Of a DNA stretch of 10,151 nucleotides, positions 1 through 6,536 are shown in pieces; the first letter of the stretch is position 1, and every line of letters begins with the position of its first letter. Below the pieces are notes generated by a model. That model did no database searches. It worked only from the letters and a program-made list of their open reading frames with translations, and was not told the origin of the DNA. The translations under genes and the position numbers were made by a program. Where the stretch lies: positions 1-10,151 of the forward strand of contig DAWK01000171.1 in assembly GCA_002509745.1 (NCBI GenBank). Reading direction: 5' to 3'. The DNA is from Methanobacteriaceae archaeon UBA349. GTDB lineage: Archaea > Methanobacteriota > Methanobacteria > Methanobacteriales > Methanobacteriaceae.

Positions 1-1
1 T

Positions 2-823
2 GGCCCAGCTACGAAGTCCTGGAGAACCTATCAAACGCAGCAGATAAAGACTAAAAAAGATCCTTTTGGAAGAGTTATGGTGGTTTATTCTACGGATGCC
101 AGTCAATCAGTGACTGCTGCAAATCAAACAGCCGCACCCGCCTCTCAAAAAGAGGTTATAATGAAAGTTGCCGATGCCCAAACATTTGTTAATCAGGCAG
201 ATGCTACCGTGCTGGCAAATATGGAAATTCAAACCCCCGATACTGTTGCAGTTCCAATAATGATTTCCAGACTGCAAGCAGCAGGTGGTTTGATTAGTGT
301 TGGAAATATGGTTGATGTTTATGTGAAAACAGCTGCTGAAGCTGCACCTGCAGCAGCAAATAATAGTACAAACACTACAACTCCAGCAACAACAACTACC
401 AATTCAGATACTCCTAAGATAAGTGGGGCAACAGTCTTAGCAATTTTAAGAGCAAAGGACAGTGGTACTATTGATGCTAGTCTGTTAAATAGTCAAACAT
501 TGACTATGAACGATATTAGTTCAACTAGTTCAAATCAACAAACATCAGCCACGGATGTAGAACAATTACTCAGAGCAGCAGCAGCAGGTGGATTTAATCA
601 AGCACAAACATCAGCATTACTGCAAAATTATGGAATTAAGCTCTCAGACTATGAACGTTCATCCAATTTAGGAGATTTAGATACCACATATCTCGTTCTT
701 TTAGAAGTTCCAAGAGAAGATGTATCTTTGTTGATCCAAAGCTCAGAAAGTTTGATTCTGACACTTCCAACACAGCAAGCACCTAACTGGATGACAAAAG
801 AGCTACTAAGCATATATGGTTAA
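2..823 (+). CDS. C-terminal part of a CpaB/RcpC-like protein (possibly DUF515), 5' end outside window
   Basis: The frame is open from the first base of the window (reading ...GPATKSWRTYQTQQ... ahead of the ATG at 77), so the gene begins to the left and 273 codons are visible. Function is unproven. Two segments resemble the pilus-assembly proteins CpaB/RcpC: a stretch near in-window residues 77-107 (VAVPIMISRLQAAGGLISVG then NMVDVYV), matching the CpaB pattern in which a small-residue turn is followed by G-x-x-VDV; and a C-terminal TTYLVLLEVPREDVSLLIQS then LILTLP, like the end of CpaB where a beta strand and helix precede a final strand. Between them lies an Ala/Asn/Thr-rich low-complexity linker (about residues 112-138). 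I believe archaeal DUF515 proteins look like this, but that is from memory. In CpaB proteins an N-terminal membrane anchor precedes this region; here it would be outside the window. A strong terminator follows directly, so this is the last gene of its transcript. Confidence 0.7.
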   Translation, partial: GPATKSWRTYQTQQIKTKKDPFGRVMVVYSTDASQSVTAANQTAAPASQKEVIMKVADAQTFVNQADATVLANMEIQTPDTVAVPIMISRLQAAGGLISVGNMVDVYVKTAAEAAPAAANNSTNTTTPATTTTNSDTPKISGATVLAILRAKDSGTIDASLLNSQTLTMNDISSTSSNQQTSATDVEQLLRAAAAGGFNQAQTSALLQNYGIKLSDYERSSNLGDLDTTYLVLLEVPREDVSLLIQSSESLILTLPTQQAPNWMTKELLSIYG

Positions 824-833
824 TAAGTGGAAA

Positions 834-880
834 TTTGGTTGAATTCATAATGCAAATTCAACCAAAACTTTTTTATTTTT
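834..880 (+). terminator. Intrinsic-type terminator after the CpaB-like gene
   Basis: A perfect 12-bp inverted repeat (TTTGGTTGAATT at 834-845, AATTCAACCAAA at 855-866) with a 9-base loop is followed by a T-tract at 869-880. It lies 11 bases after the stop codon. Archaeal RNA polymerase stops mainly on the T-tract, so the hairpin plus T-tract is good evidence of a transcript end. Confidence 0.8.
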
Positions 881-931
881 AATAAATTATATTATTATTA
901 CTAAAAGAGTATTAACTAAGGGGTCATGAAA

Positions 932-1846
932 ATGAATATCAATAAAATCTGCATAATGTTAATAATATCAATTTTTGCTTTTTCAGGAATAATTTCCTTT
1001 GGAACATCTTCCGCAGAAACATGGGTTAGTGAAGATCCATCTGCTACCAGTTACAAAATTTCTCATTTGACTGCCACCATAACCGTAACTGTTAAAAATA
1101 CCAATGACCATGTCCAGTATTTTAAAATGAGTCAGGTTTATCAAGGTAGTTTAACAGATAACAGCACTATTAAATGGCTTATAGATTGGACTGATCCAAA
1201 AGCGGTTAAAATGGTTAAATCAAGATCTCCAGAGTTAGGGGGAGATTATGGATGGCCAATAAAAGCCGGGGAAACAAAAACGGTTAGCTTCAAATTGGAT
1301 GCCACCGGTATGATGGGCGGCATACCAACTTATATCATGAATGCAGAGTCCACTAACAAAACTTACTGGCCATTAATAAATGAGCCAGGATTAGAGGGGT
1401 CATGGTTCCAACCTAATGAACTGGAAATATTAAATCCAACACTGGATATAAGAAAATGGACAGGACATTTCCATTTCAGAGTAACCAATTATGATGATAA
1501 AAAAGTTTATGGGATTGTGAGGGCACCAATAGCACCTACTGGTTCAAAATTAACATCCAGCAGTCCAGATGCATTTATTGATGATGCAAGCCTAGCCAGC
1601 GGAGGTATTGCTGCTTGGAATGTTGTGATGAATCCAGACACTTATAAGGACTTTTCATACACCTATGTCTGGCCTAAAACTAGCAGTTCTTCAACAGCAA
1701 AGGCTTCATCTGCATTAATTAATTCTGGTGGGTCCAGTGGTGATTCCACAGTACCTAGTAAAACAACTGGTGTCCCATATGGGCTATTTGTAGTTGGAAC
1801 TCTTGTTGCAGTGGCGGGAGTTGCATACGCAAGATTTATGAGATAA
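932..1846 (+). CDS. Secreted surface protein with C-terminal sortase-type tail, family not recognised
   Basis: The predicted protein has 304 residues if translation starts at the ATG at 932; an in-frame ATG at 926 sits only 2 bases after the AAGGGGT ribosome site (919-924), whereas 932 is about 7 bases away and fits better. An N-terminal signal peptide (about residues 1-28, ending SSA before ETW) indicates export. Two beta-rich stretches follow (about 30-140 and 150-245), both opening with strand patterns such as ITVTVKNTN and FHFRVTNYD, which suggests related sandwich domains. N-glycosylation sequons such as NST and NKT are present. A Ser/Thr/Gly-rich stalk (about 246-276) leads to TTGVPYG, a hydrophobic helix and the final ARFMR. 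This order of TG-x-P, helix and basic end resembles methanogen cell-wall sorting signals. The next gene is a sortase, so covalent anchoring to the pseudomurein wall is plausible. The ligand or function is unknown. Confidence 0.8.
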   Translation: MNINKICIMLIISIFAFSGIISFGTSSAETWVSEDPSATSYKISHLTATITVTVKNTNDHVQYFKMSQVYQGSLTDNSTIKWLIDWTDPKAVKMVKSRSPELGGDYGWPIKAGETKTVSFKLDATGMMGGIPTYIMNAESTNKTYWPLINEPGLEGSWFQPNELEILNPTLDIRKWTGHFHFRVTNYDDKKVYGIVRAPIAPTGSKLTSSSPDAFIDDASLASGGIAAWNVVMNPDTYKDFSYTYVWPKTSSSSTAKASSALINSGGSSGDSTVPSKTTGVPYGLFVVGTLVAVAGVAYARFMR

Positions 1847-1851
1847 TTGAG

Positions 1852-1889
1852 AGCAAATAATTTTTTTATTTGCTTTAATTAATTTTTTT
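1852..1889 (+). terminator. Terminator after the surface protein gene
   Basis: A perfect 9-bp inverted repeat (AGCAAATAA at 1852-1860, TTATTTGCT at 1866-1874) with a TTTTT loop is followed by several T-runs from 1875 onward. It separates the surface-protein transcript from the sortase gene. Confidence 0.7.
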
Positions 1890-2005
1890 ATTTTTTATTT
1901 TTAAGAATCTAAATTAATTAATCTAAAATGAATAATTTTAGAGGCAATATATTCTTTTTATTTATTACAAAATGAATTGAAATTACAGCTATTCTGAATT
2001 TGTTA

Positions 2006-2017
2006 AATTTTTATAAT
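2006..2017 (+). promoter_or_regulatory. Candidate TATA box for the sortase gene
   Basis: An A/T element with the core TTTTTATAAT lies about 55 bases before the sortase ATG, after the upstream terminator. An archaeal start site about 25 bases downstream would fall near 2038. The region is generally A/T-rich, so this is only suggestive. Confidence 0.35.
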
Positions 2018-2069
2018 AGAACGACTAAAAACAAGATAATAAAAATTTTGTTACAAATTGGGATGTAAA

Positions 2070-2792
2070 ATGAAACTATCAACTATTTTTATCATAGCAG
2101 GAATGTTTATAATCTCGCTTTATTGTTTAATTGATGTGAGTTATTATGCATCTCAAATTGAGGTTGAAAATAATTTAACTAGTGTTCCCATGGTTTCTAT
2201 TCCATCAATTGATGTCAATCAAAAATTAAATAATAAATCTGTATCTTATGGTGTTTACCACGAACCAGGATCATCTGCCCCCGGGGAGGGTACAGTAATT
2301 ATATTTGGCCATAGAACACTTTATGGCTCCCCTTTTTACAGTTTAGATAAATTAAAAAATGGAAGCAGTGTATTTTTAGATTGGCCAGGAATAGGTAATG
2401 TAGAATACACTGTAAAAAGATCTTTTGTGGTTTCTGCATCTTATCGAATTTCAGTAGAACAGGGCCAAAAATTATTTTTAATAACTTGCACCCCAATTGG
2501 ATCAGATAAACAACGATTAATTGTAGAAACTGATTTAAAAAAAATAGCCCCGTTCCAAAAAACTAGCACCCAAGACAATCCTAAAAGTTACTATGGCCTA
2601 CTAATAATCCTAGGATTTTTATTATCCGGATTGACATTAACCTATTTTTATCCTGTAGAAGATGACAAAATAATTCTATTATTGGTAACCATAGGTTTAA
2701 CGCTATTTTTAACATTAGGATACGTATTTCCTATTCCAGCAGACTTTATTTCATCCCAACTAACAAGTATAAATAATATTTTTGGAATTTAA
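2070..2792 (+). CDS. Sortase (membrane-anchored cysteine transpeptidase)
   Basis: Sortases cut a C-terminal sorting signal of exported proteins and join the protein to the cell wall or to another subunit. From the ATG at 2070 the protein has 240 residues; a TTG at 2058 is in frame but the GGGATG element lies between the two, favouring 2070. Residues 5-25 form an N-terminal membrane helix. The catalytic domain spans about 40-155 and shows the three key residues: His81 in FGHRT, Cys140 in FLITCTP (the TLxTC motif with Phe in the first place), and Arg149 in KQRLIV. Two additional hydrophobic segments follow at about 174-195 and 200-222, separated by a short charged turn (EDDK), so the enzyme is anchored at both ends. 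That is unusual, since most sortases have one anchor. The preceding gene encodes a likely substrate with a TTGVP tail. The class (D/E-like) cannot be fixed by eye. Confidence 0.9.
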   Translation: MKLSTIFIIAGMFIISLYCLIDVSYYASQIEVENNLTSVPMVSIPSIDVNQKLNNKSVSYGVYHEPGSSAPGEGTVIIFGHRTLYGSPFYSLDKLKNGSSVFLDWPGIGNVEYTVKRSFVVSASYRISVEQGQKLFLITCTPIGSDKQRLIVETDLKKIAPFQKTSTQDNPKSYYGLLIILGFLLSGLTLTYFYPVEDDKIILLLVTIGLTLFLTLGYVFPIPADFISSQLTSINNIFGI

Positions 2793-2908
2793 TAAATTAA
2801 CCTCAATAAACTCAATTAAGTGAGATATAATAAATTTTCAATACTTTAAACCCAATATTTAATTTATTATTTAATATTTAAAATGTAAACAATTGATAGG
2901 TGAACATA

Positions 2909-3295
2909 ATGGAACACACAAAAGCCATTGATGTCGATACAAAATACTTTAGCAATATTTCACACCGAGAACGGGCCATATTTGAAGGCGGTATAAGCAT
3001 GGGTGCGCTTTTTCATCAGTTTATAGGAACTCCAGTGAGTATTAAAAATGCTGAAACACTGGAAAAATCCATGGAAAAATCTCTTGAATTGCAACCCTGC
3101 ATAAATAGAGTCATAGTCAAAATAAATAAAGAAAAATTAGAAGAATTGAACACCAAGTTTGATTATGTTTCACTCAGTGGAGATATGCTAGATGTGAAGA
3201 TTGTATCGGAATTTAAAGGAATCCGAGCACTAGTAAGAATGCAATATGAAGAAGACCTAAAATATCCACTCATGTATATAGAGCAAATTAACTGA
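2909..3295 (+). CDS. mptD: Archaeal dihydroneopterin aldolase MptD
   Basis: MptD splits 7,8-dihydroneopterin into 6-hydroxymethyl-7,8-dihydropterin and glycolaldehyde in tetrahydromethanopterin biosynthesis, a cytosolic step that supplies the C1 carrier of methanogenesis. The family (Pfam DHNA, formerly DUF381) is recognised from the N-terminal block RERAIFEGGISMGALFHQF followed by GTPV, with the conserved Glu and His, and from the middle segment RVIVKINKEKL. The length, 128 residues, matches the archaeal family, which is unrelated in sequence to bacterial FolB. The start is the ATG at 2909: the ribosome site TAGGTGA (2897-2903) sits 5 bases before it and overlaps the alternative GTG at 2900, which therefore is not the start. 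The gene lies between the sortase gene and the kor operon with A/T-rich gaps on both sides and no functional link to either is evident. No clear terminator separates it from the sortase gene. Confidence 0.85.
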   Translation: MEHTKAIDVDTKYFSNISHRERAIFEGGISMGALFHQFIGTPVSIKNAETLEKSMEKSLELQPCINRVIVKINKEKLEELNTKFDYVSLSGDMLDVKIVSEFKGIRALVRMQYEEDLKYPLMYIEQIN

Positions 3296-3426
3296 TTAAA
3301 CTAATTTTATTAAATTATTCAAAACCAAGTAATAATAATTTAAAAAATTTAAATCATTTCATGAGTTATTTTATTATTTAATTTCCATTTTAAATAAAAT
3401 AGATTTTTTAATTATTTTTATTAATT

Positions 3427-3466
3427 ATGATATTCAATAGAATATCATTAACTATGAAATTCATAG
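3427..3466. promoter_or_regulatory. Two adjacent perfect palindromes upstream of kor operon (candidate operator)
   Basis: ATGATATTC (3427-3435) and GAATATCAT (3440-3448) are perfect inverted arms around AATA. Three bases later CTATGAA (3452-3458) and TTCATAG (3460-3466) are perfect arms around a single A. No T-tract follows, so termination is unlikely. The pair ends about 5 bases before the candidate kor TATA box, where an archaeal activator or repressor dimer could bind. The regulator is unknown. Confidence 0.45.
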
Positions 3467-3470
3467 ATTA

Positions 3471-3482
3471 TTTAAAAATATA
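3471..3482 (+). promoter_or_regulatory. Candidate TATA box for the kor operon
   Basis: TTTAAAAATATA lies about 60 bases before the korD ATG; a start site some 25 bases downstream would be near 3502, leaving a leader of about 40 bases. A second A/T element around 3500-3513 would give a very short leader instead, which would fit the absence of a ribosome site before korD. The choice between them cannot be made from sequence alone. Confidence 0.4.
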
Positions 3483-3541
3483 ATCCTATTTTGAAAAGTT
3501 ATTTAAATTTAAAAGTCTAATCTAAATTAGTAATTGAAAAA

Positions 3542-3763
3542 ATGAGAAAGATTGGTATGATTAAATTAGACCCAAACTTATGCAAGGGATGCAGCATATG
3601 CACAGAGTTCTGTCCAAAAAACGTTTATGAAGATTCTAAAACGCCGGACAAGCGAGGAGTACGCATTCCTGTCCCAAAAAACCAAGACAAATGTACACAT
3701 TGTAATTTATGTGCATTAATGTGTCCAGACCAAGCTATAAAGGTGGATGAAAAAGATGAGTGA
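3542..3763 (+). CDS. korD: 2-oxoglutarate:ferredoxin oxidoreductase, delta (ferredoxin) subunit KorD
   Basis: This 73-residue protein is a 2[4Fe-4S] ferredoxin-type subunit that passes electrons between the catalytic subunits of 2-oxoglutarate synthase and the external ferredoxin. Both clusters are visible: Cys14, 17, 20 and 24 in CKGCSICTEFCP, and Cys51, 54, 57 and 61 in CTHCNLCALMCP, each in the CxxCxxCxxxC pattern followed by Pro. It is the first gene of korDABC, the order I expect in Methanobacteriales, and its last 8 bases overlap korA, which indicates translational coupling. No good ribosome site precedes the ATG at 3542; another ATG at 3557 (MIKLDPNLC) is possible and would remove only five residues. 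A delta subunit of this type also occurs in pyruvate and 2-oxoisovalerate enzymes; the flanking alpha and beta subunits point to the 2-oxoglutarate enzyme. Confidence 0.88.
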   Translation: MRKIGMIKLDPNLCKGCSICTEFCPKNVYEDSKTPDKRGVRIPVPKNQDKCTHCNLCALMCPDQAIKVDEKDE

Positions 3764-4880
3764 AGAATATTTCATTCAAGGAAATGAGGCCTGTGCCCGA
3801 GGAGCTATAAAAGCAGGTTGTAAGTTTTTCGCAGGGTATCCCATAACACCCTCAACAGAAATAGCGGAAGACTTGGCATTATTCTTACCTAAAGAAGGTG
3901 GAGCTTTTATTCAGATGGAAGATGAAATAGGGGCTCTTGGAGCAGTTATTGGGGCCATTTGGAGTGGAGTTAAAGGAATGACTGCCACATCGGGCCCTGG
4001 ATTCTCCTTAATGCAAGAGCATATAGGGTATGCTGCCATGACCGAAACGCCATTAGTAATAGTAAACGTTCAAAGAGGTTCTCCATCTACGGGACAGCCT
4101 ACCATGGCCTCTCAAAGTGATATGATGCAGGCCCGCTGGGGTTCCCATGGAGACTACGAAATTATTGCCCTATGCCCTTCATCAGTTCAAGAATGCTTTG
4201 ATTTTACTGTAGAAGCTTTCAATTTAGCAGAAAAGTATAGAGTTCCAGTATTCGTCTTGAGTGACGAAATAGTGGGCCACATGAGGGAAAAAATAATCAT
4301 ACCTGAAAAGGTTGATATAGTAAGCCGGAAAATGCCCGAGGAAGATCCTAATGAATTTTTACCTTACAAAGCAGAAGCAAATGGAACATCTAAAATGGGT
4401 CCCTTTGGAGAAAGTTACAATCTCCACATAACCGGCCTCACCCACGATGAAAAAGGTTACCCTGACGCTTCAGATCCATCCGGCCATTCTAAACTGGTTA
4501 ATCGGCTCTGTGACAAAATATTAAAAAATAAAGACGACATTGTCCGGGTGCAAGAAGAATTCTGCGAAGATGCAGATGTTATAATAATTTGTTACGGTGC
4601 ACCATCGCGTTCAGTAGCAACAGCCGTTAAAAAAGCCCGTGCAGAAGGTATCAAAGCGGGTTACATGAAAATTGACACACCATGGCCATTTCCAGAAAAA
4701 CACATAGAAAGGGCTGCAGAAACTGCTAAAAAAATAATTGTGGTAGAGATGAATCTGGGGCAGATGTTCTATGAAGTTCAGAGAGTTGCTGCAGGAAATG
4801 CTGAAGTTGAATTAATGCCTAAAATAGGTGGGGAAATTCATAAACCTCTGGAAATTTTGTCTAAAATTGAAAAAAGCTAA
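3756..4880 (+). CDS. korA: 2-oxoglutarate:ferredoxin oxidoreductase, alpha subunit KorA
   Basis: KorA is the large catalytic subunit of 2-oxoglutarate synthase, which in methanogens carboxylates succinyl-CoA reductively to 2-oxoglutarate using reduced ferredoxin. From the ATG at 3756 it has 374 residues, the usual size. The start is chosen because GGTGG (3742-3746) lies 9 bases before it; the upstream ATG at 3747 abuts that site. Family marks include GYPITPSTEIAE (residues 27-38), the alpha-subunit motif that helps bind thiamine diphosphate, TATSGPGFSLM (76-86), and the middle block MGPFGESYNLHITGLTHDEK, which together are typical of KorA rather than PorA. The C-terminal domain ends with ...GGEIHKPLEIL. 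It is not fused to the gamma subunit, which is encoded separately by korC. Its start overlaps korD by 8 bases and 75 bases without a terminator separate it from korB. Confidence 0.92.
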   Translation: MSEEYFIQGNEACARGAIKAGCKFFAGYPITPSTEIAEDLALFLPKEGGAFIQMEDEIGALGAVIGAIWSGVKGMTATSGPGFSLMQEHIGYAAMTETPLVIVNVQRGSPSTGQPTMASQSDMMQARWGSHGDYEIIALCPSSVQECFDFTVEAFNLAEKYRVPVFVLSDEIVGHMREKIIIPEKVDIVSRKMPEEDPNEFLPYKAEANGTSKMGPFGESYNLHITGLTHDEKGYPDASDPSGHSKLVNRLCDKILKNKDDIVRVQEEFCEDADVIIICYGAPSRSVATAVKKARAEGIKAGYMKIDTPWPFPEKHIERAAETAKKIIVVEMNLGQMFYEVQRVAAGNAEVELMPKIGGEIHKPLEILSKIEKS

Positions 4881-4955
4881 TTCAATCATTAGTCTAAGTA
4901 ATTAAAATTTAATTTATCAAAAATTAAGAATAACTCAAGTTAAGGAGTTGCTGAA

Positions 4956-5819
4956 ATGGAAGAAAACAATGAAAGTCCTTTTATGAAATATTTAAGAAAG
5001 GATAGACTTCCAAACATTTTTTGTGCCGGATGTGGTAATGGTATAGTTTTAAATACATTTTTTAACGGCATGGAAATGGCAGAAGTTGATTTTGACAGTA
5101 TCGCTATGGCTTCAGGAATTGGCTGTTCCTCACGGATACCAGGATATGTAAAATGCGATTCATTACACACTACCCATGGAAGACCCATATCCTTTGCTAC
5201 AGGATTAAAACTGGGAAACCCCGATCTTAATGTAGTTGTATTCACAGGAGATGGAGATGCGGCCGCTATAGGTGGAAATCACCTTATTCACGGGGCTCGG
5301 AGAAATATAGATCTGACGGTTATTTGTATCAATAATAGCATATATGGGATGACCGGAGGGCAAATAAGTCCTACGTCCCCCCAGGGGAGTTATGGTAGTA
5401 CTGCACCGTATGGTGCATTTGAACGGCCTTTTGATCTTGCTGAACTGGTTACAGCAGCAGGTGCAACTTATGTTGCCCGTTGGACAACTGCACATGCCCT
5501 TCAACTAGCCAATGCCATTAAAAAAGGCCTGAATAATAAAGGATTTTCATTTATTGAGGTTATTTCCCAGTGCCCAACTTATTTTGGTCGGAAAAACAAA
5601 CTGAGAACTCCCGTAGATATGATGCGCTGGATGAAAGATAGCGGTGTAAACAAGCGAAAAGCTGATCAAATGAGTGCTGAAGAGCTTGAAGGAAAAATAA
5701 TTGTTGGCGAATTTGCCAATGAACCACGGCCAGAGTTCTCTAATGAACTTTACAATTTAATTGAAGAAAAATACGGGCAAAAATCTCAAGCCGTGAAATC
5801 AGCTTACCGAGAGGATTAA
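4956..5819 (+). CDS. korB: 2-oxoglutarate:ferredoxin oxidoreductase, beta subunit KorB
   Basis: KorB carries the thiamine diphosphate site of 2-oxoglutarate synthase. The 287-residue protein shows the binding motif GDGDAAAIGG (98-107) ending at INNSIYGMTGGQ (125-136), the GDG...NN pattern of thiamine enzymes. Cys23 and Cys26 (CAGCGNG), Cys57 (GIGCSSR) and Cys206 (SQCPTYFG) have the spacing of the four ligands that hold the proximal [4Fe-4S] cluster in beta subunits of this superfamily, so the assembled enzyme probably has three clusters with the two in KorD. The ATG at 4956 has a good ribosome site, AAGGAG (4942-4947), 8 bases upstream. The gene belongs to the kor operon; its stop codon is followed after a single base by the korC start, so the two are translationally coupled. 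Confidence 0.93.
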   Translation: MEENNESPFMKYLRKDRLPNIFCAGCGNGIVLNTFFNGMEMAEVDFDSIAMASGIGCSSRIPGYVKCDSLHTTHGRPISFATGLKLGNPDLNVVVFTGDGDAAAIGGNHLIHGARRNIDLTVICINNSIYGMTGGQISPTSPQGSYGSTAPYGAFERPFDLAELVTAAGATYVARWTTAHALQLANAIKKGLNNKGFSFIEVISQCPTYFGRKNKLRTPVDMMRWMKDSGVNKRKADQMSAEELEGKIIVGEFANEPRPEFSNELYNLIEEKYGQKSQAVKSAYRED

Positions 5820-5820
5820 A

Positions 5821-6369
5821 TTGAGAAAAGAAATAAGAATTGCAGGATTTGGAGGTCAAGGAATAATATTAGCTGGAATAGTTATTGGTAAAGCTGCAGC
5901 ACTACACGATAATATACATGCAGTTCAAACCCAATCCTACGGGCCTGAAGCTCGGGGTGGTGCTTCCAGAACAGAAGTTGTGATCAGCGATGAGGAAATT
6001 GACTATCCTAAAGTACAAAGTCCAGATATTATGGTTGCAATGTCCCATCAAGCATTAATGGCATATTTACATGATTTAAAAGATGGTGGAACCCTAATTG
6101 TTGATCCAGATATGATAATTGAAGAAGAAGTTCTTCCTTTTGTTAAAGAACATAATATCAATTATTATGAAGCCCCTGTAACCAAAACTGCTGAAAAAGA
6201 AATTGGGCTTAGTATAGTGGCCAATATTGTGATGATTGGAGCCATAACTGGAATTACCAAGGTAATTTCTGTTGAAGCTGCTGAAAAGGCCATAGCTGAA
6301 AGTGTGCCTCCGGGAACTGAGGCTAAGAATCTAGCTGCTTTTGAGGCCGGCCTGGCGATAGTAAAATAA
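5821..6369 (+). CDS. korC: 2-oxoglutarate:ferredoxin oxidoreductase, gamma subunit KorC
   Basis: KorC is the small structural and catalytic-domain subunit that completes 2-oxoglutarate synthase. The 182-residue protein has the family's glycine motif GFGGQG (9-14) at the end of the first strand and QSYGPEARGG (38-47), followed by the conserved ASRTEVVIS; length is normal for the family. The start is a TTG, one base after the korB stop, supported by GAGAGG (5809-5814) six bases upstream and by the fact that the family begins right at this point (RKEIRIAGFGGQG). A TTG start together with tight spacing suggests output tied to korB translation. A terminator-like hairpin begins at the stop codon, so the operon probably ends here. 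Confidence 0.92.
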   Translation: MRKEIRIAGFGGQGIILAGIVIGKAAALHDNIHAVQTQSYGPEARGGASRTEVVISDEEIDYPKVQSPDIMVAMSHQALMAYLHDLKDGGTLIVDPDMIIEEEVLPFVKEHNINYYEAPVTKTAEKEIGLSIVANIVMIGAITGITKVISVEAAEKAIAESVPPGTEAKNLAAFEAGLAIVK

Positions 6370-6424
6370 ATATTTTAAAATACCATTATTAAAATATTTT
6401 ATCAATTCTTTATTTTTATTTTTT
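6368..6424 (+). terminator. Terminator at the end of the kor operon
   Basis: An 11-bp perfect inverted repeat (AAATATTTTAA at 6368-6378, TTAAAATATTT at 6389-6399) overlaps the korC stop codon and is followed by T-rich runs to about 6424. The arms are pure A/T and therefore weak as a hairpin, but the T-tracts fit archaeal termination. Confidence 0.55.
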
Positions 6425-6483
6425 AATTTAGAAATGGAATACGTTATCTGCAATATACTATAATTATAATAATCATATTTCTA

Positions 6484-6499
6484 ATTAATTATAATTAAT
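6484..6499 (+). promoter_or_regulatory. Candidate sucC promoter region with a 16-bp perfect palindrome
   Basis: ATTAATTATAATTAAT is a perfect palindrome 37 bases before the sucC ATG. Its centre contains a TATA-like element; a start site about 25 bases on would be near 6518, just before the ribosome site GAGGT. The palindrome may be an operator over the TATA box or only a chance product of A/T-rich DNA. Confidence 0.35.
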
Positions 6500-6536
6500 A
6501 ACATTAAATAGGTAATAACATAAATAGAGGTTTAAA

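Noticed and set aside
340..415. GCA/ACA-rich stretch as a DNA repeat or recombination site
   Set aside because: It encodes the Ala/Asn/Thr-rich linker of the CpaB-like protein and has no regular repeat unit; low-complexity coding explains it.
77..823. Complete gene starting at the ATG at 77
   Set aside because: The frame is open without a stop to the left edge of the window and no ribosome site precedes 77, so the gene is better read as truncated at its 5' end.
1923..1941. Inverted repeat CTAAAAT-GAATA-ATTTTAG between the surface protein and sortase genes
   Set aside because: Arms are short and almost all A/T, no T-tract follows, and it is too far from the predicted sortase TATA box to be a convincing operator.
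2058..2069. TTG at 2058 as sortase start
   Set aside because: It would place the GGGATG ribosome-site-like element inside the coding region; the ATG at 2070 begins directly before the N-terminal membrane helix and is better placed.
2900..2908. GTG at 2900 as mptD start
   Set aside because: The GTG is part of the ribosome site TAGGTGA itself; the ATG at 2909 has proper spacing and gives a family-typical length.
3340..3360. A/T-only inverted repeat ATTTAAA-AAA-TTTAAAT after mptD as terminator
   Set aside because: Such pure A/T symmetry is expected by chance in this composition and no T-tract follows it closely.
4940..5504. Minus-strand open frames opposite korB
   Set aside because: They lie entirely within korB, which has unmistakable catalytic motifs, and show no recognisable protein features of their own.
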